Assembly: GCA_021733985.1 (NCBI GenBank)
Contig: JAIPJT010000015.1
Span: forward strand, 1 to 53,988
Direction: 5' to 3'
Source: Victivallales bacterium
GTDB lineage: Bacteria > Verrucomicrobiota > Lentisphaeria > Victivallales > GWF2-38-69
Length of the DNA stretch: 53,988 bases
Shown: positions 1-9,074 of the stretch, piece by piece
Layout: every line of letters begins with the position of its first letter
How positions within the stretch are numbered: the stretch's first letter is position 1
The notes under the pieces: model-generated
The model's input: the letters and a program-made list of their open reading frames with translations, nothing else
What the model was told of the DNA's origin: nothing
Database searches by the model: none
Translations under genes and position numbers: made by a program

Positions 1-132
1 ATACCGGACAACGAACAGCAGGAAATACTAAATTTACTGGAAGTCAAATTGCCATAGCCAGTAAAATGAAATTTTATTTCATTATAAGTACTTTATCATT
101 AAGAAGATTAATGCTTTTATCTTAAATAATAA
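1..132. other. AT-rich stretch left of a broken pepD; no clear gene
   Basis: No frame is open into the pepD homology that follows. One frame stops at 55-57 after 18 codons (ending LLEVKLP) and could be the tail of a gene beginning left of the window, but this is too short to judge. A small hairpin with arms AATGAAAT (65-72) and ATTTCATT (76-83) lies just after that stop and may be a weak terminator. Nothing else is recognisable. Confidence 0.4.
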
Positions 133-342
133 CCGTTTAAAGATATGTTCGGCTCATTTCCGGAAAAGAAAATTGTACACGGCGGTCTTGAATGCGGTAT
201 TATCGGAAGCCTTTATCCCGGTCTGGAGATGGTTGCAATAGGACCTGATGTAAGAGGGAACCATTCACCTCAGGAAAAACTTAACGTCGAATCAATGGAA
301 AAAAGCTATAATTTTTTATTATCATTATTAAAAAATCTGTAG
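133..342 (+). pseudogene. pepD: 3' remnant of aminoacyl-histidine dipeptidase PepD (M20)
   Basis: About 69 codons match the C-terminal end of PepD / cytosolic non-specific dipeptidase (family M20), including the segment with GLECGI and the later IGPD...HSPQE region whose histidine is a metal ligand in this family. The full protein is about 480 residues, so only the last seventh is present. Homology begins near 133 and an in-frame TAA lies at 130-132. No other frame upstream continues the protein, so this is not a simple frameshift. The nearest ATG is at 145, but a 65-residue fragment without most of the metal site could not be a peptidase. It is probably a deletion or insertion remnant. The true cause lies outside the window. 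Confidence 0.75.
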
Positions 343-377
343 ATTAAAAACAAGAAGTTTTTTAACTTTACAGATTT
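333..377. terminator. Bidirectional terminator between convergent genes
   Basis: Perfect 9-bp arms AAATCTGTA (333-341) and TACAGATTT (369-377) enclose a second pairing (AAAAAC / GTTTTT). The element overlaps the stop codons of the pepD remnant and of the convergent HD-GYP gene, and gives A/T runs on both strands. Terminator function is inferred from structure. Confidence 0.6.
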
Positions 378-1339
378 AGTTTATTCTTATGATATAAGGA
401 TAAAAAAGCGTCTACTACAGCGGGATCAAACTGTGTACCTGAGTTCCGTTTAATTTCTTCAACAGCTCGTTCCGGTTTCCAGGCTTTTTTGTAAGGTCTT
501 TTAGAAATTAACGCATCAAACACATCAGCTATGGATACAATTCTTGCAGCTAAGGGAATATCTTTGCCTTTTAAGCCATTAGGATAACCTTTCCCATCCC
601 ATCGTTCATGATGAAATAAAGCAATATCGGCACTTTGAATAAACCATTTACTATTGCCTATTATTTCAGAACCTAAAACTGTATGTTTTTTCATTATTTC
701 AAATTCATCATTAGTAAGTTTGCCGGGTTTTTGCAATATTGAATCAGATATTGCTATTTTCCCTAAATCATGAAGTTGGCTATCTCTTCCTATTTTCTCT
801 GCCTTTTTAAAATCCATTCCCAGTTCGAGAGCAATTGATTCACTCAGCTGTTTTAATCTGCTGATGTGCAGCCCGGTGTCTGTATCTCTGAATTCCGAGG
901 CAATGGCAAGCATTTTGATTGAATGTTTATTAACTTCTTCAAGTTCTTTTTTCAGAGTAATGTTTTTTGAAAAATGTAAAAAATAGTTTACCTGCCCATT
1001 TTTGTTTTTTAACGGTAAAGCGCTGACTTGAACATACAGTGGATTATTTTTTTTATCATAATGAATATGAACTGTTTTGGATGGCTGTACTGTTCTTGTA
1101 GAATCTTCAAGGGGGCAGGAGTTCTTATGGCAACTGCAGGGAGCATTTAGATTATGGGTAATTTCATAACAGTATCTTCCGTAACCGCAGGAATAAAGTT
1201 TCTCAAAAGCTTCATTTGCCCATATTATCATATAATCTTTTGATACAATAAATACCAGTTCATCAATATGGTTCAAAACAGAATCCAACAGAATCCCTGT
1301 ATCAATATCCAGTTTAAAAAGAATTTTTTTTATATCCAT
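368..1339 (-). CDS. PAS domain / HD-GYP cyclic-di-GMP phosphodiesterase
   Basis: A 323-residue soluble protein. Residues about 15-130 form a PAS-like sensor domain, with five cysteines at 51, 57, 68, 70 and 75 that could bind a metal or cofactor (inference). Residues about 138-318 are an HD-GYP domain with the HD pair at 190-191 (HDLGK) and the signature HHERWDGKGYP at 243-253. HD-GYP proteins with these residues hydrolyse cyclic-di-GMP, so this one probably lowers it in response to the PAS signal. There is no receiver domain, membrane segment or adjacent histidine kinase. It is transcribed alone, convergent to the pepD remnant. The domain call is firm; substrate and signal are inferred. Confidence 0.88.
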   Translation of the reverse strand: MDIKKILFKLDIDTGILLDSVLNHIDELVFIVSKDYMIIWANEAFEKLYSCGYGRYCYEITHNLNAPCSCHKNSCPLEDSTRTVQPSKTVHIHYDKKNNPLYVQVSALPLKNKNGQVNYFLHFSKNITLKKELEEVNKHSIKMLAIASEFRDTDTGLHISRLKQLSESIALELGMDFKKAEKIGRDSQLHDLGKIAISDSILQKPGKLTNDEFEIMKKHTVLGSEIIGNSKWFIQSADIALFHHERWDGKGYPNGLKGKDIPLAARIVSIADVFDALISKRPYKKAWKPERAVEEIKRNSGTQFDPAVVDAFLSLYHKNKLNL

Positions 1340-1401
1340 AGTTTTCCACTTTGTTTATAATTAATTCAAATTCAAGCTGTATAGAGTTGCTCATCTTTAC
1401 C

Positions 1402-2034
1402 CTAATCCTGTGCTTTTGGGATTAGAACTGCTCTGACAGGGGAACCGTCGCCGTTTTTTATTTTAAGCGGCAGACAGATAAGTTCATATATACCCGTAGG
1501 GACACTTGATAAATCTATACCTTCAAGTATATAAATATTATTTGATAATAAGGCACTGTGTACAGGGTGCTCTTTTGTTGCAGGGGTATCGATTGTCAGG
1601 AAATCAATGCCGACAAGTTTTACACCTTTTTCTACACACAATTCGGCGGTCTCCTTTTCTACATAGACATAATTATTATTGTATTTTTTATTGTAGATTC
1701 CAGATAAAGAGTTGTCTGTTTTAAACAGGACTGCATTCCCGGGATTAATATTCAAGTCCCGGATATGTTTTACATTTATTGATTTTACTCCTGCTGCTTC
1801 GACAACATGAGCTTTTATTATAAAGTCGTTTAAATCAAGCTTGTCAATTGACTCTCCTTCTTTAATAAAATGGGCCGGTGCATCGATATGTGTACCGCTG
1901 TGTGATGACATTTCAAGTTTTGATAAAGTGCAGGTTTTCTCAGAAATTAAAGTTCTGATAAACTTAGGATCTCCCGGATAAGACGGGGTTTTACTGTTCA
2001 GTTCAATTGAAATATCATATATTTGCTGTTTCAT
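1402..2034 (-). CDS. Cyclase family protein (kynurenine formamidase-like metal hydrolase)
   Basis: A 210-residue protein with the cyclase-family metal motif HSGTHIDAPAHF at 45-56, as in bacterial kynurenine formamidase (KynB) and polyketide-cyclase-like enzymes. The N-terminal YDISIELN...PSYPGDP segment and the later DFLTIDTP segment are also typical. These enzymes are Mn/Zn-dependent amide or ester hydrolases. No tryptophan-catabolism gene is nearby, so the substrate cannot be told. It lies 28 bp downstream of sufB on the same strand and may be the last gene of that transcript. Confidence 0.82.
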   Translation of the reverse strand: MKQQIYDISIELNSKTPSYPGDPKFIRTLISEKTCTLSKLEMSSHSGTHIDAPAHFIKEGESIDKLDLNDFIIKAHVVEAAGVKSINVKHIRDLNINPGNAVLFKTDNSLSGIYNKKYNNNYVYVEKETAELCVEKGVKLVGIDFLTIDTPATKEHPVHSALLSNNIYILEGIDLSSVPTGIYELICLPLKIKNGDGSPVRAVLIPKAQD

Positions 2035-2062
2035 CTGATTACCATGTTTCTGTTCAGTTCTT

Positions 2063-3004
2063 TTATGTTTGAGAGAGCATTCCGCGAATAATTAAGTCAG
2101 ACGCATTTTCTTCAGAAAGTCCACGTGCCATTAGTGTTTCAAGCTGTTTTTTGTCAACACTCCCTATCGAAGCCTCGTGTGTCACATGTGCAGTCGAATT
2201 TTTAACTCCGACTATTGGAACCGCATTTGCTTCAGCAATATCTTTTATTATTTCTTTACAGTCTACATGCCCGCGAGAATAATCACCTTCTGCAACTATT
2301 TTATTGTAAACATCAGCTTTGGCTTTATCCCTGACTGCTATTTTTGTAGTCAGTGCAGCTTTAGAATATTTACCTTTAAGAAATGAAGTTTCAGATATCT
2401 TTAATTTATCATTTTCGGATCCGGCGACACGGGCGGACATATCTGCTGTTCCATAATCATCAACATATGTAATATATTCTATGTCCATATTTCCTACGCG
2501 TCCTTCGATCAGCTCGAATTCCGTGGAAAAGACAGCATTTTTACCAATATTTATAGCTGCTTTGGGAATTACATTTATGCCGCCTTCAGGGCTGTGGATA
2601 TGTCTTTCAAAATATTTATATTTAGCGTTATCCCTGAGTGTTATTTCTGCGTTCATAATGTGCTGAACATCTACAGCATTAGGAAAAACGCAATGCGCCT
2701 TCAGGGAAATTTCAGAGTTTTTGCCGATTACTACATCGAGATTGATTTTCTGTATTCCATTTTCAGGGATAACACCGAAGCATAGAAGGACCGGTTTTTC
2801 AATTTTAGTATTATCGGCCAGTTCAAGTTTAATATCTACACCCTGTTCTTTTTCATCCGACTCTACGGTCAGACCTTTAACACTGTTACCGGATATCACT
2901 TTGTTTCCATGAATTGTAAGTTTAGCCGACCTGGGGTCATTCTCCATAGCATGCATATCTTTTACATACTTGAAAAGTGATTTTTTGATTTCATTATCTT
3001 TCAT
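2063..3004 (-). CDS. sufB: SufB/SufD-type Fe-S cluster assembly scaffold
   Basis: A 313-residue SufBD-family protein, shorter than E. coli SufB (495) or SufD (423), as in minimal SUF systems. The beta-helix core is seen in the ordered IS / AEITL / HVTHEAS repeats. The C-terminal end (SRGHVDCKEI, then HVTHEASIGSVDKKQLETLMARGLSEENA) is the conserved SufB/D core. A longer reading from 3055 would overlap sufC by 62 bases. I chose the ATG at 3004 because AGAGGAAAAGAG lies just before it and the N-terminus MKDNEIKK then fits. It overlaps sufC by 11 bp, so the two are probably translationally coupled. SufS and SufU are not in the window. Confidence 0.85.
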   Translation of the reverse strand: MKDNEIKKSLFKYVKDMHAMENDPRSAKLTIHGNKVISGNSVKGLTVESDEKEQGVDIKLELADNTKIEKPVLLCFGVIPENGIQKINLDVVIGKNSEISLKAHCVFPNAVDVQHIMNAEITLRDNAKYKYFERHIHSPEGGINVIPKAAINIGKNAVFSTEFELIEGRVGNMDIEYITYVDDYGTADMSARVAGSENDKLKISETSFLKGKYSKAALTTKIAVRDKAKADVYNKIVAEGDYSRGHVDCKEIIKDIAEANAVPIVGVKNSTAHVTHEASIGSVDKKQLETLMARGLSEENASDLIIRGMLSQT

Positions 3005-3743
3005 CAGTTCTCTTTTCCTCTTTCTTGACTTCAGGGTCTTTAATTTCGCATTCAATACACTCTTCTTTAAAGTAATTTTTTATTTTCTGTCTGTCACCTT
3101 TATCTACAATTTGGCCTTTACACATTAGGAATGCATGGTCAGCGCGGCTGAGCACCGCAAGACTGTGAGTAATAAAAACTACAGTTGTACCTTTTTCTTT
3201 AAGAATTTTTACAACTTCAAAAATTCTGCTGATAGATTCAATATCTATACCGGAGTCAGGTTCATCGAGAAATGCTATTTCCGGTTCCATAAGAAGTATG
3301 GATGCAAGTTCTATTTTTTTTCTCTCTCCTCCGCTTAGTGTTTTATCTACTGCCCTGTTCAGGTGGTCCTCAGGTTTAATCCCAACAGTAGAGAGTGCTT
3401 TTTTAAGTTCTTCTGTATTTTTTCTTTTAGCAGAGGCATTTAAAAAATCCTCAATTTTAAGTCCTTCATATCTTGCCGGTTCCTGCCAGCCGAGGGTAAT
3501 CCCATCCCGGGCACGTTCGGATATTGTTTTAGTCTTTAAAGATTTGCCTTTAAAAAGTATATCGCCTGAAATATTTTCGTACCCTGAAAGCCCCATAATC
3601 GTATTCGCAAGTGTAGATTTGCCTGCACCGTTGGTTCCCATTATGGCATGAACATAACCTTTCCAGATTTCAAAATTCAGATTGTTAAGTATTTTTTTAC
3701 CGTTAAGTTCAAGATTTAAGTTTTTTACTTCAAGTAACGCCAT
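2994..3743 (-). CDS. sufC: SufC-type Fe-S assembly ABC ATPase
   Basis: A 249-residue ABC ATPase with Walker A GTNGAGKST, signature LSGGERKK and Walker B IAFLDEPDSGID, the SufC form (SGID after the catalytic Glu). It lacks membrane segments and is the soluble ATPase that energises the SufB/D scaffold. The C-terminus is unusually acidic/basic mixed (PEVKKEEKRTDER). It is the first gene of the suf pair, followed at once by sufB. There is no SufR- or IscR-type regulator beside it. Confidence 0.9.
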   Translation of the reverse strand: MALLEVKNLNLELNGKKILNNLNFEIWKGYVHAIMGTNGAGKSTLANTIMGLSGYENISGDILFKGKSLKTKTISERARDGITLGWQEPARYEGLKIEDFLNASAKRKNTEELKKALSTVGIKPEDHLNRAVDKTLSGGERKKIELASILLMEPEIAFLDEPDSGIDIESISRIFEVVKILKEKGTTVVFITHSLAVLSRADHAFLMCKGQIVDKGDRQKIKNYFKEECIECEIKDPEVKKEEKRTDER

Positions 3744-3779
3744 TGGTTATATCTCTTTTTAAGTTTTAAATTTTATTGA

Positions 3780-4562
3780 TTATATAGCTCTTGTATTTAT
3801 AATTCGTATCGCAGCGCAGGCTGCACCGAAACCGTTGTTAATATTAACTACAGTTACTCCGCTTGCACAGCTTGTAAGCATAGCAAATAAAGGAGTGAAA
3901 CCCTGAAGAGAAGTTCCGTATCCTACGCTTGTAGGTACTGCGATTACCGGACATGATACCAGGCCCGCAAGTACACTGGGAAGGGCACCCTCCATTCCTG
4001 CAATACATATTACGGCATCGGCTTTTCTGATTTTTTCTATAGAACTGAAGAGTCTATGTATTCCTGCAACGCCTATATCAAAATAGGTTTTAACATTGCA
4101 GCTGCAGAGCTCTGCGGTATATTTAGCTTCCATTGCAACCGGTATATCGCTTGTACCTGCCGTTACAATCACTATTTTTCCTTTTGGTTCTGCTGCTTTG
4201 TTATTTTTTAGTATAAGGGCTTCAGCAGAGGAATCATACACAGCTTCAGGGAAGGTTTTTTTCAGTTTATTATATTTCTTTTTATTAAGTCTTGTCACTA
4301 ATACCTGCTGTCCGGACTGTTTTATTTTTCTAACAGCAGATTCAATTTGGGAAGCTGTTTTGGATGCACCGTATATAAATTCAGGAAAGCCGCAGCGGGA
4401 CGGCCTATCCCTGTCAAAAACTATTTCTGATCTTTCTACCTCTTCTTCTAAAAAAGAAATAACATCTTCAGTACAGATTTCTTTATTTTGATAACGGTAT
4501 AAAACATCCTTAAGTTTAATATCCTGTTCCATAATTTTTATCAAGATTTTTATGTTATTCAT
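3780..4562 (-). CDS. larB: LarB, nickel pincer cofactor biosynthesis carboxylase
   Basis: A 260-residue member of the LarB/PurE-like family. The N-terminal helical part is followed by the RCGFPEFIYGASKTASQI motif and the PurE-like domain with VTAGTSDIPVAMEA and GMEGALPSVLAGL. LarB carboxylates and hydrolyses nicotinic acid adenine dinucleotide in the first step of nickel-pincer cofactor synthesis. LarC, LarE and LarA are not in the window, so the partners must be elsewhere or the protein has another role. The start is ambiguous: ATG at 4562 or at 4532, neither with a good ribosome site. Confidence 0.85.
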   Translation of the reverse strand: MNNIKILIKIMEQDIKLKDVLYRYQNKEICTEDVISFLEEEVERSEIVFDRDRPSRCGFPEFIYGASKTASQIESAVRKIKQSGQQVLVTRLNKKKYNKLKKTFPEAVYDSSAEALILKNNKAAEPKGKIVIVTAGTSDIPVAMEAKYTAELCSCNVKTYFDIGVAGIHRLFSSIEKIRKADAVICIAGMEGALPSVLAGLVSCPVIAVPTSVGYGTSLQGFTPLFAMLTSCASGVTVVNINNGFGAACAAIRIINTRAI

Positions 4563-4724
4563 TATTGCAGTTGATTCTGCTCTTAATCATAGTCATAGTT
4601 CGACTTTGAATCAGAGAAGACTATAACTTTAACTGTAAACCTTTAAGACTGAGCTTTCAAGTAGTAAATGTTAAACCCTGACTGAAGAACTTAGAATGAA
4701 TAAATTTACAATTTAAATTTGGAT

Positions 4725-4753
4725 TTGTACAGTTTTGCACTTAATATTATAAT
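4725..4753 (+). promoter_or_regulatory. Sigma70-type promoter for the WYL-moxR operon
   Basis: TTGTAC (4725-4730), a 17-base spacer and a perfect TATAAT (4748-4753) lie 65 bases before the ATG of the WYL gene. This is among the best promoter-like sequences in the window. Confidence 0.6.
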
Positions 4754-4818
4754 GATCTTACATTCAGTTAGTTTAGAATTTGCTTTTAAAATTATTCAGT
4801 TTATATATTAGGAAGAAA

Positions 4819-5640
4819 ATGGCCGGAAGGACTAAATATTATCAGATCTGCTCTTTTATAGAAAGGACACTTTTCTGGGAAGGGAGCCTTGATGCAAAAT
4901 ATCTTGCTGAAAAATTTAATTTGAAACAAAGTACTGCAGAACAGTATATTTCCGATTATTCAGAAAGTGCTCCTGAAAATATCAATAAAACGTCATCTGG
5001 AAATGGAAAATATTTCCCGTCAGATTCAGTTTTTAAATTTGTTTATCCTGAAAATAATTATCATAACATTCTCCAAACGTTTACTGAAAGAAATGAACCT
5101 TATATAGTATCACTGCCTTTTCTGCAGCCTGTTATTGATAAAGAAATGTTAAAAGAAATAATCAGAGCTATGGTCGGAAGAGATAAAGTATTAACTATAA
5201 GGTATCAGTCCCTGAACTCGCCAGTTCCGGATGAGAGAAATATTATTCCTTATTTTCTAACATTCGTAAGGAACAGGTATCATCTCAGAGGCTACTGCTT
5301 TGCAAAAAAAGATTTTAGAGATTTTGTTTTAAGTCGTATTATATCAATAGTAGGTACTGCTGCATACAAAGGAGACAAAATCAGAGATATAGACAGCTGT
5401 GAATATGTTTCTGTGATCATTAAACCGCATACTGAACTTTCCAGGATGCAGAAGATGTGCACGGAAATGGAATATAATATGAAAGAAAGTCGAAAACAGA
5501 TAAAAGTAAGAAAATCACTTCTAATTTATCTGCTCGATGAGCTCAGGATAGGTAAAGAATACTATAAACCGCCGTTCACGGTCCTGGAACTTGTTAATAA
5601 TGAACAAATTAAAGAAGTAATGAGAAGGAATAATGGATAA
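4819..5640 (+). CDS. WYL-domain transcriptional regulator
   Basis: A 273-residue protein. An N-terminal helix-turn-helix-like segment (about 15-50, DAKYLAEKFNLKQSTAEQYI) is followed by a WYL domain at about 120-180 with LTIRYQSLN, RNIIPYFLTFVRNRYHLRGYC and FRDFVLSRI. WYL domains sense nucleic acid or nucleotide ligands and usually control the adjacent operon. I chose the ATG at 4819, preceded by AGGAAG, over an upstream in-frame start at 4780. Its stop overlaps the moxR start (ATGGATAA at 5633-5640), so the two are translationally coupled and WYL may regulate the pair. Confidence 0.78.
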   Translation: MAGRTKYYQICSFIERTLFWEGSLDAKYLAEKFNLKQSTAEQYISDYSESAPENINKTSSGNGKYFPSDSVFKFVYPENNYHNILQTFTERNEPYIVSLPFLQPVIDKEMLKEIIRAMVGRDKVLTIRYQSLNSPVPDERNIIPYFLTFVRNRYHLRGYCFAKKDFRDFVLSRIISIVGTAAYKGDKIRDIDSCEYVSVIIKPHTELSRMQKMCTEMEYNMKESRKQIKVRKSLLIYLLDELRIGKEYYKPPFTVLELVNNEQIKEVMRRNNG

Positions 5641-6583
5641 AAAAAGGATTAAAAATAAAGCTGAAAAGATAGTTAAATTATCTGATAACATTAACAGAGT
5701 CTTTCTCGGGAAGGAAGAAGTTGTTGAATATACTATACTTACTTTACTTTCCGGCGGACACGTTTTACTGGAGGATGTCCCGGGAGTGGGGAAAACTCTG
5801 CTTGCCAAAGCTGTGGCCGGTTCTATCTCGGGTAAACTGAAGAGGGTGCAGTTTACCGCAGACCTTCTGCCGACAGATATAACCGGAGTCACTATTTTTA
5901 ATCAGTCAGAAAATATTTTTGAATTTCGGCCCGGTCCAATATTTACAAATATTCTATTAGGCGATGAAATCAATCGTGCTACACCGAGAACCCAGTCCAG
6001 CCTTCTTGAAGTAATGGAGGAAAAACAGGCTACAATTGACGGAAAGATATATAAGGTCGATGAACCTTTTTTTGTTATAGCTACACAGAATCCGATTGAG
6101 CTTGAAGGAACTTACCCGCTGCCTTTTTCACAAATGGACAGATTTATGTCAAGGATAAGGATCGGTTACCTTAAACCAGAAATTGAAAAAAATATGCTCA
6201 TGGAACAGAAGACTGTTAGTCCGCTTGATGAACTGAAACCTATAATTACGCTTGACGAACTGACCGACCTACAAAAAGAAATTAAGCAAATAAAGATTGT
6301 TGAAGAGCTGTTGGGATATATTATCTCAATTGTTTCAAAAACACGGAACACTCCCGGTATTGAATACGGTGTCAGTCCGAGAGGTGCATTAGACCTAATG
6401 AGAATAAGTCAAGCCAAAGCGCTGATGCAAAATAGGGATTATGTTATTCCCGATGATATAAAACAATCTTCTGCGCTGGTCCTGTCACATAGAATAATAT
6501 TAAGAAAAGGGACTAGGCTTTCTGTTTCCGAGAACAATGATATTATTAAAGAAACAGTAGAGTCCATACCTGTTCCTACATAG
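5633..6583 (+). CDS. MoxR-family AAA+ ATPase
   Basis: A 316-residue AAA+ ATPase with Walker A VPGVGKT (49-55), Walker B LLGDEINR (108-115) and sensor TQNP (151-154), followed by the MoxR C-terminal helical lid. MoxR ATPases are chaperones that usually act with a DUF58/VWA protein encoded next door to mature enzyme complexes or respond to stress. No DUF58, VWA or transglutaminase-like gene follows: the next gene is convergent. The pairing with a WYL regulator is therefore the only contextual clue. Confidence 0.88.
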   Translation: MDKKRIKNKAEKIVKLSDNINRVFLGKEEVVEYTILTLLSGGHVLLEDVPGVGKTLLAKAVAGSISGKLKRVQFTADLLPTDITGVTIFNQSENIFEFRPGPIFTNILLGDEINRATPRTQSSLLEVMEEKQATIDGKIYKVDEPFFVIATQNPIELEGTYPLPFSQMDRFMSRIRIGYLKPEIEKNMLMEQKTVSPLDELKPIITLDELTDLQKEIKQIKIVEELLGYIISIVSKTRNTPGIEYGVSPRGALDLMRISQAKALMQNRDYVIPDDIKQSSALVLSHRIILRKGTRLSVSENNDIIKETVESIPVPT

Positions 6584-6673
6584 ATGAGATGTGCATTGAA
6601 GGATTATGGAAGTTTTTCCGAAAAAATATTCTGTATGACGGCGGTGTATAGAAGGCTGCAGTCTCCAAAAGCA

Positions 6674-8212
6674 TTATACGGAGAATTTATTTAAATCAAT
6701 AGAAAGGTTTTCTGTTTTGTAGTGCAGTATGCGCTTAGTTGTTTTCAGCAACCTTGCTGCAGCTGCGACATTTCCATTTGTTTTTTTCAATGCTTCGACA
6801 ATAATTTCTTTTTCAAAGCCTTTAACAATTGTTTTAAAATCAAGATTTTTATCTTCAATATTTGATGTCCGGCTTTCCTGTGCTGTCTGTAGAGAAGGCG
6901 GCAGATTGTATGCGTTAATAACGTTATTTGCGGTCATAAGCACTGCACTTTCAATACAGTTTTCGAGTTCTCTTACATTCCCCGGCCAGTGATAAGTCAT
7001 AAGCATATTAATCGCAGGTGTTGAAATGCGTCTGATATTTTTATTATATTGTTTACTGTATTTATTGAGAAAATGATTTGCCAAAAGGATTATATCAGAT
7101 TTTCTTTGTCTCAAAGGCGGCACGTTTATTGGAAAGACATTAAGTCTGTAGTATAAATCTTCTCTGAACTTTTCATCCTTAAGGGCCTGTTCAAGGTTAG
7201 TGCTTGTCGCTGCTATAATTCTAACATTTGCTTTGAGGGAAGTGTTTCCGCCGACTCTTTCAAATGTTCTTTCCTGGAGGACTCTCAGAAGTTTGACCTG
7301 AACTGGAATTGAGATATCGCCTATCTCATCCAGAAAGATAGTTCCTCCTTCAGCTAGTTCGAACCTCCCTTTTCTGCGGGTTTCTGCTCCTGTAAATGCT
7401 CCTCTCTCATGACCGAAGAGTTCTGTTTCAATCAGGCTTTCGGGCAGAGCGGCACAGTTCACTGCTATGAACGGTTTATTTGTCCGGGGGCTGCAGTAGT
7501 GTATTGCTTTTGCAACAAGTTCTTTACCGGTACCTGATTCGCCTCTGATAAGTACAGTTGCAAGGCTGTTCGCAACCTGGGCAATCATTGCGTAAACAAA
7601 TCGCATATTATTGCAGTTTCCAATAATATTGTCAGGGTGATACTTTACACCGAGTTCATTTTTCAGTCTCAGGTTTTCTGATTTGAGCTGTTCTTTTTCC
7701 TTTATTTCATTTCTGAGTTTTGCCACTCCGTCGGCAATAATATTTCCAACAGTTTCAAGAAGGCGTTTTGTGTTATCAAGATTCAAGTCGTTTTTTTGAA
7801 ATATATCAACACTCAGTGTTCCTACTGTTTTATTGCTGTGTTTTATCGGTATACAGATAAACGCGGTTTTCTGTGTATTATCGGCCTTATTAAGAATATG
7901 AATAAAATTAGTTTCTTTAGAAATATCAGGAATAATAACAGGCCTGCCGTTTTTACCTACTTTTCCGGTAATACCTTCACCTAAGCTGTACTCTCCGCTT
8001 TCTTTTTCAGAAACTGTAAGTCCTTTTGAAGCTTCGATTGTGAGTTTATTCTTTCTTTTTAATGTAAGGACACAGCGTTGGAGTTCCAGGTCTGTCTGAA
8101 GAACTTTTAATATATTTTTGAGAAGTGTACTGATGTCTGATTTATTGTTAAGAACTGTATGGCTTACATGATAGATTATGTCAAGTTCGGATTTTTTTCT
8201 GCTGCTGTACAT
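6674..8212 (-). CDS. NifA/NtrC-like sigma54-dependent activator with GAF domain
   Basis: A 512-residue enhancer-binding protein. A GAF sensor domain (about 10-165) leads by a coiled coil (165-190) into a AAA+ sigma54-interaction domain with Walker A GESGTGKE (224-231), the sigma54 contact loop GAFTGA (271-276) and Walker B TIFLDEIGD (291-299). A Fis-type helix-turn-helix ends it (about 465-505, GNVAAAARLLKTTKR). The layout matches NifA/FhlA-type activators without a phosphoacceptor. It implies RpoN in this organism. It is the last gene after rsmA (13-bp gap). Targets are unknown. I saw no -24/-12 promoter by eye upstream of glnN in this window. Confidence 0.92.
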   Translation of the reverse strand: MYSSRKKSELDIIYHVSHTVLNNKSDISTLLKNILKVLQTDLELQRCVLTLKRKNKLTIEASKGLTVSEKESGEYSLGEGITGKVGKNGRPVIIPDISKETNFIHILNKADNTQKTAFICIPIKHSNKTVGTLSVDIFQKNDLNLDNTKRLLETVGNIIADGVAKLRNEIKEKEQLKSENLRLKNELGVKYHPDNIIGNCNNMRFVYAMIAQVANSLATVLIRGESGTGKELVAKAIHYCSPRTNKPFIAVNCAALPESLIETELFGHERGAFTGAETRRKGRFELAEGGTIFLDEIGDISIPVQVKLLRVLQERTFERVGGNTSLKANVRIIAATSTNLEQALKDEKFREDLYYRLNVFPINVPPLRQRKSDIILLANHFLNKYSKQYNKNIRRISTPAINMLMTYHWPGNVRELENCIESAVLMTANNVINAYNLPPSLQTAQESRTSNIEDKNLDFKTIVKGFEKEIIVEALKKTNGNVAAAARLLKTTKRILHYKTENLSIDLNKFSV

Positions 8213-8225
8213 AATTTTAACAGTT

Positions 8226-9074
8226 TTAAATAGTTGACGGGGTATCCTGTCTGGAACAGTACACTTCTTTTGAAAGTTTTCTAAATGTTTCTGTGGTAAG
8301 CTGTTCGGCTCTGCTGTTGAAGTCTAAATTATATTTTTTAAACATCTTTTCAAAATCTGCTTCAGGAAAAAACGAACTGAGATTATTTATGACCTTTTTT
8401 CTTCTGTGAGAAAAGGCGGAATGCACTATGCGGTCGATATTTAATATTTCATTTTTGGATGGAAGCTCATCTTTTTTTATAAATTTTACAATAGCAGAAG
8501 TAATATCGGGCTTAGGGAAAAAAACATCCGGAGATACGGTTCTCACAATTTCAATATTGTAAATGCTCTGGAGTTTTACGGTTATAGCTCCGTATTCTTT
8601 TGTACTGGGATTTGCTGTAAAACGTCCGGCTGATTCTTTCTGGAGCAGGAAAAGCATATTTTCCGGAGGGATTTCCATTTCCGCAAATTCAGCAAGGAGA
8701 GGGGTTGTAATTGAATATGGCAGATTAGCTAAAACTCTCCATTTTTTATCCGGTGTGCATAGTTTATTATAATCTACAGAAAGCGCATCCTTTTCTATTA
8801 AAGTAAAGTTTTCAGACTTAATATTTTTTTTTATATACTCTGCAAGTCTTGAGTCAAATTCAACAGCTATAGTTTCTTCTGCGTTTTCTATGATTTTTTT
8901 TGTCAGTACTCCGAGCCCGGGTCCCACTTCCAGAACATGGTCACCGGCTTTTATGTCCGCTGTTCGCACAATAAAATCCAGCAGATTTTCATCTATGAGA
9001 AAGTTTTGTCCAAGCCTTTTCGAAGGTGTTATTCCAAACTCGGATAATACTGAGATTATTTTATTTTTTTTCAT
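8226..9074 (-). CDS. rsmA: 16S rRNA dimethyladenosine transferase RsmA (KsgA)
   Basis: A 282-residue SAM-dependent methyltransferase that dimethylates A1518/A1519 in helix 45 of 16S rRNA. It shows the family start KRLGQNFLID (20-28), the SAM motif LEVGPGLGVLT (48-58), catalytic NLPY (117-120) and the C-terminal FSHRRKKVINNL. Length is normal. Its start lies 14 bp inside the end of the preceding secreted-protein gene, so the two are probably co-translated. Confidence 0.95.
   Translation of the reverse strand: MKKNKIISVLSEFGITPSKRLGQNFLIDENLLDFIVRTADIKAGDHVLEVGPGLGVLTKKIIENAEETIAVEFDSRLAEYIKKNIKSENFTLIEKDALSVDYNKLCTPDKKWRVLANLPYSITTPLLAEFAEMEIPPENMLFLLQKESAGRFTANPSTKEYGAITVKLQSIYNIEIVRTVSPDVFFPKPDITSAIVKFIKKDELPSKNEILNIDRIVHSAFSHRRKKVINNLSSFFPEADFEKMFKKYNLDFNSRAEQLTTETFRKLSKEVYCSRQDTPSTI

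Noticed and set aside
133-342. pepD frameshift error
   Set aside because: No upstream frame continues PepD homology, so a single-base error cannot restore it.
3005-3055. sufB starting at 3055
   Set aside because: This would overlap sufC by 62 bases and add a basic 17-residue leader; the ATG at 3004 has the better ribosome site.
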